A DNA stretch of 64,000 nt from contig NC_064622.1 of NCBI RefSeq assembly GCF_023898315.1, forward strand, positions 349,537,234 to 349,601,233, written 5' to 3'. Made by a program: the position numbers and the translations under genes. Shown in pieces: positions 11,438 through 22,583 of this stretch. The notes beneath the pieces were generated by a model. That model saw only the letters and a program-made list of their open reading frames with translations. It had not been told where the DNA came from and did not search any database. How positions within the stretch are numbered: the first letter of the stretch is position 1; each line of letters begins with the position of its first letter. Origin of the DNA: Schistocerca nitens (lineage: Eukaryota > Arthropoda > Insecta > Orthoptera > Acrididae).

Positions 11438-14400
11438 TGTTGTTGTTGTGATCTTCAGTCCAGAGACTGGTTTGATGCAGCCCTCCATGCTACTCTATCC
11501 TGTGCAAGCTGTTTCATCTCCCAATACCTACTGCAACCTACATCCTTCTGAATCTGTTTAGTGTATTCATCTCTTGGTCTCCCTCTATGATTTTTACCCT
11601 CCACACTGCCCTCCAATACTAAATTGGTGATCCCTTGATGCCTCAGAACATGTCCTACCAACCGATCCCTTCTTCTAGTCAAGTTGTGCCACAAACTCTT
11701 AAACTCCTCCCCAATTCTATTCAATACCTCCTCATTAGTTATGTGATCTACCCATCTAATCTACAGCATTCTTCCGTAGCACCACATTTTGAAAGCTTCT
11801 ATTCTCTTCTTGTCTAAACTATTTATCGTCCATGTTTCACTTCCATACATGGCTACACTCCATACAAATACTTTCAGAAACGACTTCCTGACACTTAAAT
11901 CTATACTTGATGTTAACAAATTTCTCTTCTTCAGAAGCACTTTCCTTGGCATTACCAGTCTACATTTTATATCCTCTCTACTTCAACCATCATCAGTTAT
12001 TTTGCTCCCCAAATAGCAAAACTCATTTACTACTTTAAGCATCTTATTTCCTAATCTAATTCCCTCAGCATCACCCAATTTAATTCGACTACATTCTATT
12101 ATCCTCATTCCTCTTTTGTTGATGTTCATCTTATATCCTCCTTTCAAGACAATGTCCATTCCTTTCAGCTGCTCTTGCAGGTCCTTTGCTGCCTCTGACA
12201 GAATTACAATGCCATCGGCGAACCTCAAAGTTTTTATTTCTTCTCCATGGATTTTAATACCTACTCCGAACTTCTCTTTTGTTTCCTTTATTGCTTGCTC
12301 AATATACAGATTGAATAACATCGGGGATAGGCTACAACCCTGTCTCACACCCTTCCCAACCACTGCTTCCCTTTCATACCCCTCGACTCTTATAATTGCC
12401 ATTTGCTTTCTGTACAAATTGTAAATAGCCTTTTGCTTCCTGTATTTTACCCCTGCCACATTTGGAATTTGAAAGACAGCATTCCAGTCAATATTGTCAA
12501 AAGCTTTCTCTAACTCTAAAATTCTAAAAATGTAGGTTTGCCTTTCCTTAACCTATCTTCTATGAGAAGGTGTAGCATCAGTATTGCCTCACATGTTGCT
12601 ACATTTCTCTGGAATCCAAATTGATCTTCCCTGAGGTCAGCTTCTACCAGGATTCCCATTCTTATATAAAGGATTTATGTTAGTATTTTGCAACAGTAAC
12701 TTATTAAACTGATAGTTCAGTAATTTTCACATCTGTCAACACCTTCTTTCTTTGGGATTGGAATAATTATATTTGTCTTGAAGTGTGAGGGTATTTCACC
12801 TGTCTTGTACAGCTTGATCAGTAGATGGTAGAGATTTGTCAGGGTTGGCTCTCCCAAGGCTATCAGTAGTTCTAATGGAATGTTGTCTACTCCCAGGGCC
12901 CTGTTTTGACTTACGTCTTTCAGTGCTCTGTCAAACTCTTCACACAGTATCATATCTCCCATTTTATCTCCATCTACATCCTCTTCCATTTCCATAGTAT
13001 TGTCCTCAAGAACATCAACCTTGTATAGACCCTCTATGTACTCCTCCCACCTTTCTGCTTTCCCTTCTTTGCTTAGAACTGGGTTTCCATCTGAGCTCTT
13101 GATATTCATGCAAGTGGTTCTCCTTTCTCCAAAGGTCACTTTAATTCTTCTGTAGGCAGTATCTATCTTACCCCTAGTGATATACGCCTCTACATCCTTA
13201 CATTTGTCCTCTAGCCATCCCTGCTTAGCCATTTTGCACTTCCTGCCGATCTCATTTTTGAGACGTTTGTATTCCTTTTTGCCTGCTTCATTTTTGTATT
13301 TTGTCCTTTCCTCAATTGAATTCAGTATCTTTTCTGTTACCCAAGGATTTCTATTAGCCCTTGTCTTTTTACCTACTTTATCCTCTGCTATCTTCAGTAT
13401 TTCATCTCTCAAAGCTACCCATTCTTCTTCTACTGTATTTCTTTCCCCCATTCTTGTCAATCGTTCCCTAATGCTCTCCCTGAAACTCTCTACAACCTCT
13501 GGTTCTGTCAGTTTATTCGGGTTCCATCTCCTTAAATTCCCACCTTTCTGCAGTTTCTTCGATTATAATCTACAGTTCATAACCAGTAGATTGTGGTCAG
13601 GTTCCACATCTGCCCCTGGGAATGTCTTACAATTTAAAACCTGTTTCCTAAACCTCTGTCTTACCATTATATAATCTTTCTGAAACCTTCCAGTATCTCC
13701 AGGCTTCTTCCATGTACACAACCTTCTTTCATGATTCTTGAACCAAGTGATAGCTATGATTAAGTTATGCTCTGTGCATAATTCTATCAGGCGGTTTCCT
13801 CTTTCATTTCTTACCCCCATTCCATATTCACCTACTATGTTTCCTTCTCTTCCTGTTGCAGTCACCCATGACTATTAAATTTTCGTCTCCCTTCACTATC
13901 TGAATAATTTCTTTTATCTCATCATACATTTCATCAATCTTGTCATCATCTGCAGAGCTAGTTGGCATATAAACTTGTACTACTGTGGTAGGCATGGGCT
14001 TCATATCTATCTTAGCCACAATAATGCATTCACTATGCTGTTTGTAGTAGCTTATCCACATTCCTATTTTTTTATTCAGTATTAAACATACTCCTGCATT
14101 ACCTCTATTTGATTTTGTATTTATAACCCTGTATTCACCTGGCCAGAAGTCTTGTTCCTCCTGCCACCGAACTTCACTAATTCCCACTATATCTAACTTT
14201 AACCTATCCATTTCCCTTTTTAAATTTTCTAACCTACCTGCCCGATTAAGGGATATGACATTCCACGCTCCGACCTGTAGAATGCCAGTTTTCTTTCTCC
14301 TGATAACAACGTCCTCCTGAGTAGCCCCCGCCCGGAGATCCGAATGGGGGACTATTTTACCTCTGGAATATTTTACCCAAGAGGACGCCATCATCATTTA

Positions 14401-14707
14401 ACCATACAGTAAAGCTGCATGCCCTCGGGAAAAATTATGGCTGTAGTTTCCTCTTGCTTTCAGCCATTTGCAGTACCAGCACTTCAAGGCCGTTTTGGTT
14501 AGTGTTACTAGGCCATATCAGTCAATCATCCAGACTGTTGCCCCTGCAACTACTGAAAAGGCTGCTGCTCCTCTTCAGGAACCACATGTTTGTCTGGCTC
14601 TCGACAGATACCCCTTCGTTGTGGTTGCACCTACGGTAAGGCTATCTGTATTGCTGAGGCACGTAAGCCTCCCTTCCAACGGCAAGGTCCATGGTTCATG
14701 GGGAGGA
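11438..14707 (-). mobile_element. Full-length RTE-type LINE
   Basis: It is flanked by an 11-bp perfect target duplication, AATTGTTTGTA (11427-11437 and 14708-14718). The minus-strand 3' end finishes in GATCACAACAACAACA, the short trinucleotide-rich tail typical of RTE elements instead of poly-A. From 5' to 3' on the minus strand it holds a non-coding 5' end (14707-14400), endonuclease, linker and reverse transcriptase. Both termini are present, so this is a complete insertion of 3.27 kb, but coding is broken. Confidence 0.9.
11455..14397 (-). pseudogene. RTE endonuclease-reverse transcriptase polyprotein, inactivated
   Basis: The endonuclease is at 14397-13563: VGAWNVISLNRAGRLENL, GISEVRWQE, VYMPTS, MGDCN, then GADVEPDHNLLV. 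The linker and RT start are at 13460-12717 (ALGVDNIPLELL, FKTNIIIPIPKKEG). The RT palm is at 12459-11983 (GVRQGCSLSPMLFNLYIE). The catalytic box reads FADG at about 12222-12211 where FADD is expected, so the second aspartate is lost. The C-terminal piece is at 11952-11455 (LKVFVWSVAMYGSETW, LVGHVLRHQG). Breaks lie between about 12717 and 12459, near 11960, near 11760 and near 13850. It is a dead copy despite its complete ends. Confidence 0.85.
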
Positions 14708-15403
14708 AATTGTTTGTAGATGTTTTCAAATGTGCAGCGGGTTGGATGATCTCTGTCCAGGTGCCTTTCTGCATACAACTTGTAGACTGCAGCTGCATTT
14801 TGTCAACACTCACCATACATCAGTATCATCTCTACCTTTTCAGAGTTAGAATAAACTGTTTCACAGTTCTTACAACATTGTACACACTGTTGTACTTGCG
14901 ATCTTCTGATGTTCCTACTGTGCGTACTTCTGTTCTTACTTGTGTACAGTACACCATTACAGACATCCGGTAACACAGTGTGCTACAGTTATTCTGAGTA
15001 CAAGGACTAATTCAGCAAGTGCTACATGCAGACACTGAGACAGCCAAACTTGTAAACATTGTAGTCTTCATGAACATGCCCCTACAGATCTTATCTCTTA
15101 CAACACGCAACTGAACATCTGAGATTTCAAGCATTAGCTTTACGTTAAAAAGTACTCTGGATGTACGTAACATTTTACAGTGTAATAAACAGCATTGATT
15201 AAGTATTTGTTTCTATTTTCAGTTGTGCTAAAAGTAATAACAGGTTTCCATTTAAAAAAACATAAGTATGTGTTGAAAATCATATTTCCGTGCATTCCTC
15301 AGTGGTTTATGTTAACCATTTCCACGAACCCCTCTCCTCACTTTTGGTCTTTGGAATTGGTTGGGAGGTGTTTTTAGTGGTAATGTTAGTGACTCACCCT
15401 GTA

Positions 15404-16299
15404 TAACAATAAATATCAGCTTCTCGCCATCACACCTTTGGCTATGAAAAAAGCTTTGTTGAACAGAACATTTCAAAATTGCCAGTAATTGAACATGTAA
15501 TGAGTGCATTACAGATAGAAAAGTAAAGTAAAACATGATTTGTGGAGGGCAATTGCAGAATAGTAATAAGGGGTAAACTAGGTAATTTTTTTTTTAGTAT
15601 GTCACAGAAGAGAGAAATATTAGGGTACTTTCTAGGAAGGGTTTTCAAAGGTAAGACTACATCTTCAATTTGTGGCACATTCTGGAAGGCAAAAACATTG
15701 TGTACTATTTTTGGCTTTTATCTTCAACTTAGACCTAAGTCAGGACTTCATAAGAAACCACTGAGGTCAACACAGGATGGAGCTCAGAGGTCAAAGATTG
15801 AAATGTGTGATGAAGTAATTTCTCCTTTGTACATGAACTACTACACCATGTGCTTCATAGCAAATTGGAAACTATGTGGGACTGGCATTCACAGTTTACC
15901 CAAAACACAACGATGCAGAACAGCAAGAGCAAGTTATGTGAAATTAACAAAGCAAATGACAATGGAAAATGGTTCAAATACACTGGCTAAATATTAGGGT
16001 ATATATTAAAAAATGACTTGTCATGCATGAAATATTGAGGGACAATCATCTCTCTAAATACATATTTATTAGCATTAAAAGTGAGGAAAAAAGGTGATTT
16101 AAATAATGAACATGGCCATATATGGAGAAAAATATCCCAGGGACAGTGATACCATGCACTGAAAAATGCTGAATGACATTTTTGCAAGGGAATTGCTGGT
16201 TTCCATGGAGTGGATACTCTGAGAAGTTCATCAAAGCCTTGTAGGCTCAGTAAGACTAAGTTAGGAAACATGACCACCTTGCAAACCATCCTGTTATAT
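15404..16299. other. Unassigned spacer with unexplained open frames
   Basis: A 151-codon plus-strand frame (15542-15997) and a 100-codon minus-strand frame (15987-16289) lie here. Neither shows a domain, a codon pattern or splice context I recognise, and both are probably chance. No transposon end was found. Confidence 0.35.
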
Positions 16300-17130
16300 G
16301 AGGATTGCCCAGAAAGTAATGCCTCACATTTGTTTTTTCCATCAGCAATCTACATAGCCTATTTTTCCATTCATTCTCCTTCCATTTCTATGGCCTTCCT
16401 CCACAAAGCACAAGATTATGTATGCCCAGTGAGTACTAGTCCTTGATCTGGTTAGGGAGCCATTTCTTCACTGCACCAACCACCTCTTCATTGTCCCCAA
16501 AATGTCTTCTTTGAATGCTATCCTTTAATGGCCCAAACAAATGGAAATCTGAGGGAGCTAGCTCAAGACTGTAGGGTAGATCAGATAACACTGTCCAACA
16601 CTGTTACATTATGGGTTCTGGGTTGTGTAATGATGGAACACATCTTGTACACTTTTGAGTATCCAAGGACACACATAATTGCTGATTGACAGCAGCAGTG
16701 TCAACCGACAAGCCATAATGCATCAGTTTTTGTGAATGAGAACATCAGCGGGCTGTAACATGTTGGGTGACGAATGTGGATAGTCTTCTCACTTGCCACA
16801 AGTCATGAAGCTCTATCGAAACTATTTCTGATGATGTCACCCCCCTGTGTCTACCAACCAATGGTACATACTCCTGTTGACTACAAATGCTCCACAGAAT
16901 ATTTGTGAATATTCCCCACAGTTTCTTTTTCTGCAGTGAGAAATTCAATGACACACTGACTGCGACTCATATCATTTACAGATGCTATTTTGAAACATTG
17001 CTGCAGATATGCCTTCTATCAGAGCAAATGGGAATTTTGCACAAGCTTTTAGGAAACTTCAAAAAATGTGTACCTAATGTTTCAAATTTGCAACATTGGT
17101 ACTGACTGAGGAAAAAAGTAGGGTATTTTT
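16300..17130 (-). pseudogene. Mariner-like transposase remnant (C-terminal half)
   Basis: On the minus strand the segment near 16600-16440 reads LAPSDFHLFGPLKDSIQRR followed by HFGDNEEVVGAVKKWL. This matches the region around the third catalytic acidic residue of mariner transposases (SPDLAPSDFHLFGPLK). Upstream pieces near 16950-16700 read QYVPLVGRHRG-like and VDTAAVNQQLCVSLDTQ-like sequence with stops. The left edge, TGAGGATTGCCCAGAAAGTAATGC (from about 16300), looks like a transposon terminus, but I could not find its inverted partner. Decayed. Confidence 0.6.
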
Positions 17131-18107
17131 TTGAGTGACAGTGCATTCAAATACCAACATTTTTCTCAGGTTCACACCTCATTTGTTTGCTGAATTGGAT
17201 TTCTCAAACTAGGACTCTGAAGGTACGGGTAACTGTATCATGAAAGGTAAGTGCAATACTTTGTACGAAAATACAGAAAAAAATAGGTTTCATACAGCAC
17301 AAGGCTGAAGAGAGAAACGTTGGGCAGAAATGAGAACTGGTTAATTGTAGAAAATGGAAGCCCACCCATAAAAAATAAACTGACGTTAGATTTCATAGCC
17401 TGGTGACTACAGTACCATAAGGCTGAATTGCAGTTCCTCACAGCAACAGTAGTGGAAATCCCAATTCCCAAACTATTGTAAAAACCTAATCAAAATCCCT
17501 CTTCAGACTTTTTATTTAAACTGAGTAAATGAATAACTGCTAGCAGTAATATGTCACATGTTAAGCAATCGTAACATCAGTGCATACAATGTCTTAAGGC
17601 TTCACCATTTTATCATTTGAAACACTCCCAAAATCCACGTGTTTTACTTTAAAAAATACAGCAATCAGCCTCTTTATGTATTTTCATTTATGCCAATACA
17701 TGTTTTCAGCTTTTGCTTATCTTCAGTTAATACGTTATTAAAACTATCAAATGCTAGTTGGCTGCTGTAACTAAACCACACAAAGTAACAAGTTTGTTTA
17801 TCTCCTACACTTCATGCATTATATATTTACAATACATTTGTTAGATGCAGTTACTTTCTTTTCTAGTTGTTATTGTTCCTATTTTCTGTATTATAAGCAG
17901 GGTACAAATGCTTTTCCTTTGTATGATGCAGAGAAACAGTGCAGTCTTTACCTCATTGCTGACAGCTGTTTTTGTGCATCACACAAAGAAAAAGTGTTTG
18001 TGTAAATGTGGAAAATAGGAACACTAAAATCAGAATAGAAAGTAGTGCATCTAACACATAATACATTGTATATTTACAACTCACAAAATAATTGTTACTT
18101 TGCATAG
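17131..18107. other. AT-rich spacer, possibly intron
   Basis: There is no recognised coding or repeat. If the candidate exon at 18108-18190 is real, this is intronic sequence just upstream; a short pyrimidine-rich TTACTTTGCATAG precedes that exon. Confidence 0.35.
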
Positions 18108-18190
18108 GAGAGCAGCAGCATCAAAAGTGCAGTCAGTGTCCTTGATGATGTGCTATCTGATGATTTAAAGATGTATTACTCCAATCGAAG
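18108..18190 (+). CDS. Candidate internal exon of an unidentified host gene
   Basis: An 83-bp segment lies between an acceptor-like TTGTTACTTTGCATAG and a donor-like CGAAG|GTATAC. One frame is open throughout (27 codons plus two bases) and reads ESSSIKSAVSVLDDVL then SDDLKMYYSNR, an acidic, serine-rich, soluble-looking peptide. Local GC is higher than in the flanks and no repeat is visible. I do not recognise the protein, and no partner exon was found in the window. It could be chance; the splice sites and composition are the only support. Confidence 0.35.
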
Positions 18191-18539
18191 GTATACAAAA
18201 GTCTGAAATGTGTACTTATATAAATAAAATTATATAAAAAAGGTAACTAGTTGCTGTATTTCTTAAAGTAATATAATCCACAGCTGTGGAGCTCAGCACC
18301 CAGTAAAATGGGTAAATTAATCTCTCCACTTGTTTACAGAACATAAAGTCAGGGATGGTATGAACATGAAAACAGCAAGAAGTAACAAACACCAGTTTAC
18401 AATATTCTGATTTTAATTCATATGAATGTTTGTTTAGAGGGCAAAGTGTATCAACAGAGTGTGGAAGATGGAAACTTTTATTCTGTTTAGTCTTTTGTGA
18501 AGTGCCAGGACTAACACATAGTGGACTGACAGGAACTAC

Positions 18540-19790
18540 TACAGCTTCATTTACATCTACATCTGCATCTGCATGATTATTCTGCAGTTCACAGTCAAGT
18601 GCCTAGCAGACAGTTCATCAAATCACCTTCCATCTATTTCCCTATCATTCCATTCTCCAATAGTGTGCGAGAAAATAAAAAACTTAAATCTTTCCATGCG
18701 AGCTGTGCTTTCTCTTATTTTATTATGATTTTTGCATCTAGAGAAGAAAATTGGTGATTGAATGAGAAGATACTGCTGCAATGAAAAACATTTTCATTTT
18801 AATGACAGCCACTCCAGTTTGCGTATTATATCCATGGCACTCTGTCACATATTTCATGGTAATGCAAAACGAGCTGCCCTTCTTTGAACATTTGCAATAT
18901 TCTCTGTCGATACTATCTGATGTGGATTCCATACTACACACCAACACTCCAGCAGAGGATGGAGAAGTGTAATGTAGGCAGTCTCCTTAGTAGACCTGTT
19001 GCATATTCTAAGTGCTGTGTGAGTCTTTGGTTCACTTTCCTCACAACATTATCTATGTGATCACTCCAATTGATGTTATTCACAATTGTAATCCCTCAGT
19101 ATTTACTTGAACTCACAGCCTTTAGTTTAGAGTGATTTACCATGTAACAGAAATGTTGATGATTCCACACTTTTCATTCTTTAGAGTCAACTGCACCTTT
19201 TTGTACCATACAGATATCTGTTCTAAATAATTTTGCAATCAGTTTTGATCATCTAATGAGTTTACTATATGGTAAGTGTAGCAACATCTGCAGACAACTT
19301 AAGAGGGCTGCTCAGATTGTCTCCTAAATTGTTTATGTAGATTAGGAACAGCAGAGGGCCTATTAACACTTTCTTGGGGAATGACAGATATTACTTCCCT
19401 TTTACTCGATGACTTTGCATCAATTACTATGAACTTTAGTCCTTCTGACAGGGAATAATGATTCCAGTTGCACTGTTAAGACAATACTCCATAGAAGCAC
19501 AATTTGATCAGAAGTCGATTGTGAGGAACAGTGTCAAAAGTTTTCTGGGAATCTATAAATATGGAATCAGTTTGACATCCCCTGGCAATAGCACTCATTG
19601 CTTTCAGAGAATAAAGAGCTGGTGTTATTTATCAAGAATGATATTTTCTGAATCCATGTTGGCTATTTGCCAATAAATTGTTTTGTTCGAGGCAATTTAT
19701 AATATCTAAACACAATTTATGTTTCAAAATCCTACCGCAAATCGATGTTAGTGATATGGGTCTGTAATTCAGTGGTGTAGAGGGTGTCTT
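18540..19790 (-). pseudogene. LINE reverse transcriptase, C-terminal part
   Basis: The minus-strand pieces are NYRPISLTSI (about 19770), FIDSQKTFDTVPHNRLL (about 19550), GPLLFLIYINNLGDNLSSP (about 19350), then PLKLSADVATL where a YADD box is expected, so the active site is degraded. Later pieces (WYKKVQLTLKNEK, IGVITxID-like, CWSVGV) belong to the thumb and C-terminal region. Many frameshifts and stops. Confidence 0.75.
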
Positions 19791-22583
19791 TGATTAGTAA
19801 TCAACACGTCCTCAGTCCTGGTTTCAAACTCCATCCCCACTTAAATTTTTAACAATAATCAGTATTGGTGGCTGAATACATCCGGCGTTAAGAAGTCACC
19901 CTCATTTTGTCAATGGCCTTGTCTAAGAGGGTGGAGAAGCAGAGGTTCAGTGTCCTTTCTTGCCCATGTGGTAGGAAACTGCTGCTAAAGGCAGAAGAAT
20001 CAGCAATTATCAATGGCATGAAGATGCAGAAGGCAATGAAATCCACTGCATTCAAGCCACATATTGTGTATCCACAAGACATGTGGCCTGTAATTGATAA
20101 AGTGTCACAATGATCTCTCCATTGGCAAAAGATTCCAGAACAGTTCCCCACTCAGACCTCTGAGAAGGGACTGCCAAGGGGGAGGTGACCTTAAGAAAAA
20201 GATTGAATACGCAACAAAAGGATAATGTTCTATGAGTTGGACTGTGGAATGTCTGAAGCTTGAACATGGTAGAGAAGCTAGAAAATCTGAAAAGGGAAAA
20301 TCAAAGGCTCAATCTTCATATAGTGAGGGTCAGTGAAATGAAATGGAAAGAAGACAAGGATTTCTGTTCATGTGAGTATAAGGTAATAGTAAAAGGAGTA
20401 GGATTCATTAAGAATAGGGAGGTAGGTGCAGAGAGTGTTACTGTGAACAGTTCATGGATTGGTTTATTCTCATCAGAATCATCAGCAAATCAACACCAAC
20501 AACAGTTCAGGCATACATACTGATGTCACTCACAAGCTAAAGAGATAGAGAAAAATATGTGAGGATATTGAATGAGTAATGCAGTATGGAAAGGGAGATG
20601 AAAATCTGATAGCCATGGGGGACAGGAATATGGCTATAGGGACTAGAAGGAAGGGTTATGGGAGAATATGGGCTTGGTGCTAGGAATGAAAGAGGAGAAC
20701 AATTAATTGAGATCTGCAATAAATTTCAGCTAGTAATAGTGAATACTCTGTTCAAGAATCACAGGAAGAGAAGGTATACTTAGAAAAGGCCTGTAGATAT
20801 GGGAAGAACTCAGTTACATTGCATTGTGGTCAGACAGAGACTCCTAAACCAAATACTGGATTGTAAGCCATACCCAGGAGCAGATGTAGATTCAAATCAT
20901 CATTTAGTAGTGGTGAAGAGTAGGCTGAAGTTTAAGGGATTAGTCAGGATGCGTCAATACACAGAGAAGTGGATACAGATGTACCAAGGAATGAGGAGGT
21001 ACGCTTGAAGTATTCTAAGGCTATAGATACTGTAACAAGGAATAGATCAGTAGTCAGCATAGTTGAAGAGGAATGGACAACTCCGAAAAGGGCAATCACA
21101 GAAGCTGGAAAGAAAAACATGGGTACAAATAAGGTAAATGAGAAGAAAGTTTGGGTAATAGAAGAAATACTTCAGATGATCAATGAAAGAAGGAAGTACA
21201 AAAATGTTTAGGGAAATTCAGGAATACAAGTTGCTGAAGGATGAAATTAATAGGAAGTGTAGGGAAGCAAGGTGAAGTGCTTGCATGAAAAATGTGAAGA
21301 AATTGAAAAAGAAATTATTGTTGGAAGGACTGACTTAGCATGTAGGAAAGTCAAAACAACCTTTGCTGAAAAAAAGCAATGGTGATAACATTAAGGGTGC
21401 AACAGGATTTCCACTGTTAAATGCAGCGGAGAGGTGGAAATAGTATATTGAAGGCCTCTACGAGGGGGAAGATTCGTCTGGTGTGATAGAAGAAGAAACA
21501 GGAGTTGATTTATAAGAGATAGGGGATCCAGTATTAGAATCAGAATTTAAAAGATCTTTCGAAGACTTAAGATCAAATAAGGCAGAAGGGATAGATAACA
21601 TTCCACCAATTTCTAAAATCACTGGGGGAAGTGGCAACAACACGACTATTCAAGTTGGTGTGTAGAATGTATGAGTCTGGGGATATACCATCTGACTTTT
21701 GGAATATCATCTACACAATTCTGAAGACTGCAAGACTGACAAGTGTAAGAACTATTGCACAATCAGCTTAACAGCTCATGCATCCAAATTGCTGACAAGA
21801 AAAATTTACAAAAGAACAAAAAAAATTGAGAATGTGTTGGTTGATGATCAGTTTGGCTTTATTTAAGGTAAAGGTACCAGACAGGCAATTCTGATGTTGC
21901 AGTATAATGGAAACAAGACTAAAAAAAAAAAAAAAAAAAAAATCGAGATGCACACTTAGGATATCTCAGCTTGCAAAAGGCATACAACTATGTTAAATGG
22001 TGCAAGGTGTTTGTAATTCTCAGGAAATTAGGGGTAAACTATACAGAGAGATGAAAAATCCAGGATGGAATGTAACAATATTATGAGAAGGAAAGTTTCC
22101 ACTCATCAGATAGCGGAGATGCTGAGTCACAAATAGGCACAACAAAAAGATTTTCATACTTAAAGCTTTCAGCCAATGGCCAATGCACACACACTAATTC
22201 ACGCAAACACAACTCACACATGCAACTGCAGTCACAGGCAACTGAAACCACACTGTGAGCAGCAGCACCAGTGCATTATGGGAGTGGCGACTGAGTTGGG
22301 GAAAGGAGGAGGCTGAGGTGGGGAGGGGGAGGGATAGTACAGTGGGGATGACGGACAGTGAAATGCTGCAGTTTGGGCAGTGGACAGGGGAAGGTATGGG
22401 GCGGAGGGGGGGGGGGGGGGAGGGGGTGAGAGTAGCGGAAAAGGAAATACCCTTGTAATAGACCTAGGTGCAAGACCTGTCCCATACATCCTCCCACCAC
22501 CACCTACTCCAGTACGTTCACTAACATCACCTATCCAGTAATGTGGTCTACATGCTAAGCTGCAACCACTGTGCTGCATTCTA

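Larger units (their letters stand above)
9440..14880 (-). pseudogene. Mariner-like transposase, split by Harbinger and RTE insertions
   Basis: This is the transposase of the element at 8915-15401, read on the minus strand. The N-terminal helix-turn-helix part lies at about 14880-14719 (EMILMYGEC, then YAERHLDRDHPTR). It continues after the RTE at 11426-11407 (LYAAGMVI) and after the Harbinger at 10329-9971 (KRPITGEAG, FHPYHVSLHQKLHGDDF, VNFCQWALTENA). The first catalytic aspartate is in LFTDEAGF and the second in WYQHD near 9790. The C-terminal part at about 9720-9630 has RARSPDLTHLDFFLWG. There are stops in the N-terminus and frameshifts after NPCWL (near 9970) and around 9780. The reading frame is continuous across both insertion points once one copy of each target duplication is removed, so it was coding or nearly so when they landed. 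Confidence 0.8.
8915..15401 (-). mobile_element. Mariner-like DNA transposon, interrupted by two other elements
   Basis: Terminal inverted repeats CAGGGTGAGTCACCTAACATTACCACT (from 8915; first 20 bases CAGGGTGAGTCACCTAACAT) and its near-complement ending at 15401 are flanked by TA (8913-8914, 15402-15403). This is the target duplication of the Tc1/mariner superfamily. The interior holds a decayed minus-strand transposase. Subtracting the Harbinger (10333-11403) and the RTE (11438-14707) leaves an element of about 2.1 kb, a normal size for this group. Confidence 0.85.

Noticed and set aside
15542-15997. 151-codon plus-strand open frame
   Set aside because: No recognisable domain, no splice context, and composition like the flanks; probably chance.
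15987-16289. 100-codon minus-strand open frame
   Set aside because: Hydrophobic/aromatic composition with no motif; overlaps another unsupported frame.
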